7,169 bases of DNA from Alphaproteobacteria bacterium MarineAlpha9_Bin7 (lineage in GTDB: Bacteria > Pseudomonadota > Alphaproteobacteria > UBA7887). Below, one piece after another: positions 6,893 to 7,169 of this stretch (the first letter of the stretch is position 1; each line of letters opens with the position of its first letter). The position numbers were made by a program, and so were the translations under genes. The stretch covers positions 1 to 7,169 of the forward strand of contig PTKD01000104.1 of assembly GCA_002938115.1 (NCBI GenBank). The letters are read 5' to 3'. Below the pieces are notes generated by a model. That model saw nothing but the letters and a program-made list of their open reading frames with translations, searched no databases and had not been told where the DNA came from.

Positions 6893-7169
6893 ATGAAATC
6901 CGAAGAGTTAGACTCAGCATCACCGACGCCATTGGATGCAAATTCGAAGAGGCACTTTGGTGTGCGTCGCGCTTTCAAAGCCATTCTAATTGTTTTCGGC
7001 TGTTTTAATGTCGTGGTTGGCGTTGTAGGCATCATTGTACCGGGTCTGCCAACTACTATTTTTCTCATTATTGCATTGTGGTCATTCTCGCAGAGCTCTG
7101 AACGATTTCATAGATGGCTGTACAACCACCGCCTTTTCGGACTTACTCTGCGGAATTGGACCGCCCACG
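6893..7169 (+). CDS. DUF454 / YbaN-family inner-membrane protein (N-terminal part, cut by window end)
   Basis: An open frame from the ATG at 6893 gives 92 codons and runs off the right edge; family members are usually 115-140 aa, so most of the protein is present. After a polar N-terminus of about 27 residues comes a hydrophobic stretch (about 29-49, ILIVFGCFNVVVGVVGIIV), the family hallmark PGLPTT (50-55), and a second hydrophobic stretch (about 56-64). Next come the conserved FSQSSERFHRWLYNHRLFG (65-83) and RNW (87-89). This matches the DUF454 (YbaN) pattern of small inner-membrane proteins of unknown function. An in-frame TAA at 6830 bounds the frame. ATG 6893 is the first ATG in frame, but no clear ribosome-binding site precedes it; a TTG at 6854 is a less likely start. 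No specific role can be given. Confidence 0.88.
   Translation, partial: MKSEELDSASPTPLDANSKRHFGVRRAFKAILIVFGCFNVVVGVVGIIVPGLPTTIFLIIALWSFSQSSERFHRWLYNHRLFGLTLRNWTAH

Noticed and set aside
6817..7068. 83-codon minus-strand frame at the right end
   Set aside because: It is antisense to the DUF454 gene, which has a strong family signature in the plus frame.
1..7169. Mobile elements, CRISPR arrays, tRNA or rRNA genes, or a novel defence system
   Set aside because: I saw no transposase, integrase, spaced direct repeats, cloverleaf or rRNA-like sequence. All sizeable genes belong to known metabolic or DUF families and lie on alternating strands.

Overview
The window looks like bacterial chromosome, most likely from a proteobacterium. 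A single-chain fused indolepyruvate ferredoxin oxidoreductase of about 1,160 residues is typical of aerobic Proteobacteria, and the base composition is moderate. A gammaproteobacterium is my best guess, but no rRNA or lineage-specific marker is present to settle it. I see no plasmid, phage, transposon, CRISPR or tRNA signature.

Layout: (1) Positions 1-211 hold a short open frame that runs in from the left edge and stops at a tandem TAA TAA. This could be the tail of a neighbouring gene and is weakly supported. Small inverted repeats follow it. (2) Positions 212-3691, minus strand, carry a very large fused IorA-IorB type 2-oxoacid:ferredoxin oxidoreductase. (3) Positions 3692-3962 are a 271-bp, partly AT-rich divergent intergenic region that should hold promoters for both flanking genes. 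(4) Positions 3963-4943, plus strand, carry a UDP-glucuronate 4-epimerase-type sugar-nucleotide epimerase. (5) Positions 4956-6659, minus strand, carry formate--tetrahydrofolate ligase (Fhs), convergent with the epimerase and only 12 bp away. A small inverted repeat spans the gap. (6) Positions 6660-6892 are a second divergent intergenic region. (7) From 6893 to the right edge, plus strand, is the N-terminal part of a DUF454/YbaN-family inner-membrane protein, cut off by the window end.

The genes alternate in strand (minus, plus, minus, plus), so each is probably its own transcription unit and the window is not an operon. The oxidoreductase is expected to decarboxylate oxidatively aryl- or other 2-oxoacids from amino-acid breakdown. 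Fhs feeds formate into the tetrahydrofolate one-carbon pool. The epimerase would supply UDP-galacturonate for surface polysaccharide. They share no obvious pathway, and I found no sign of a new biological system. The points worth a second look are modest: the unusual cysteine spacing in the oxidoreductase iron-sulfur segment, the stand-alone epimerase, and small palindromes at both ends of the epimerase gene.
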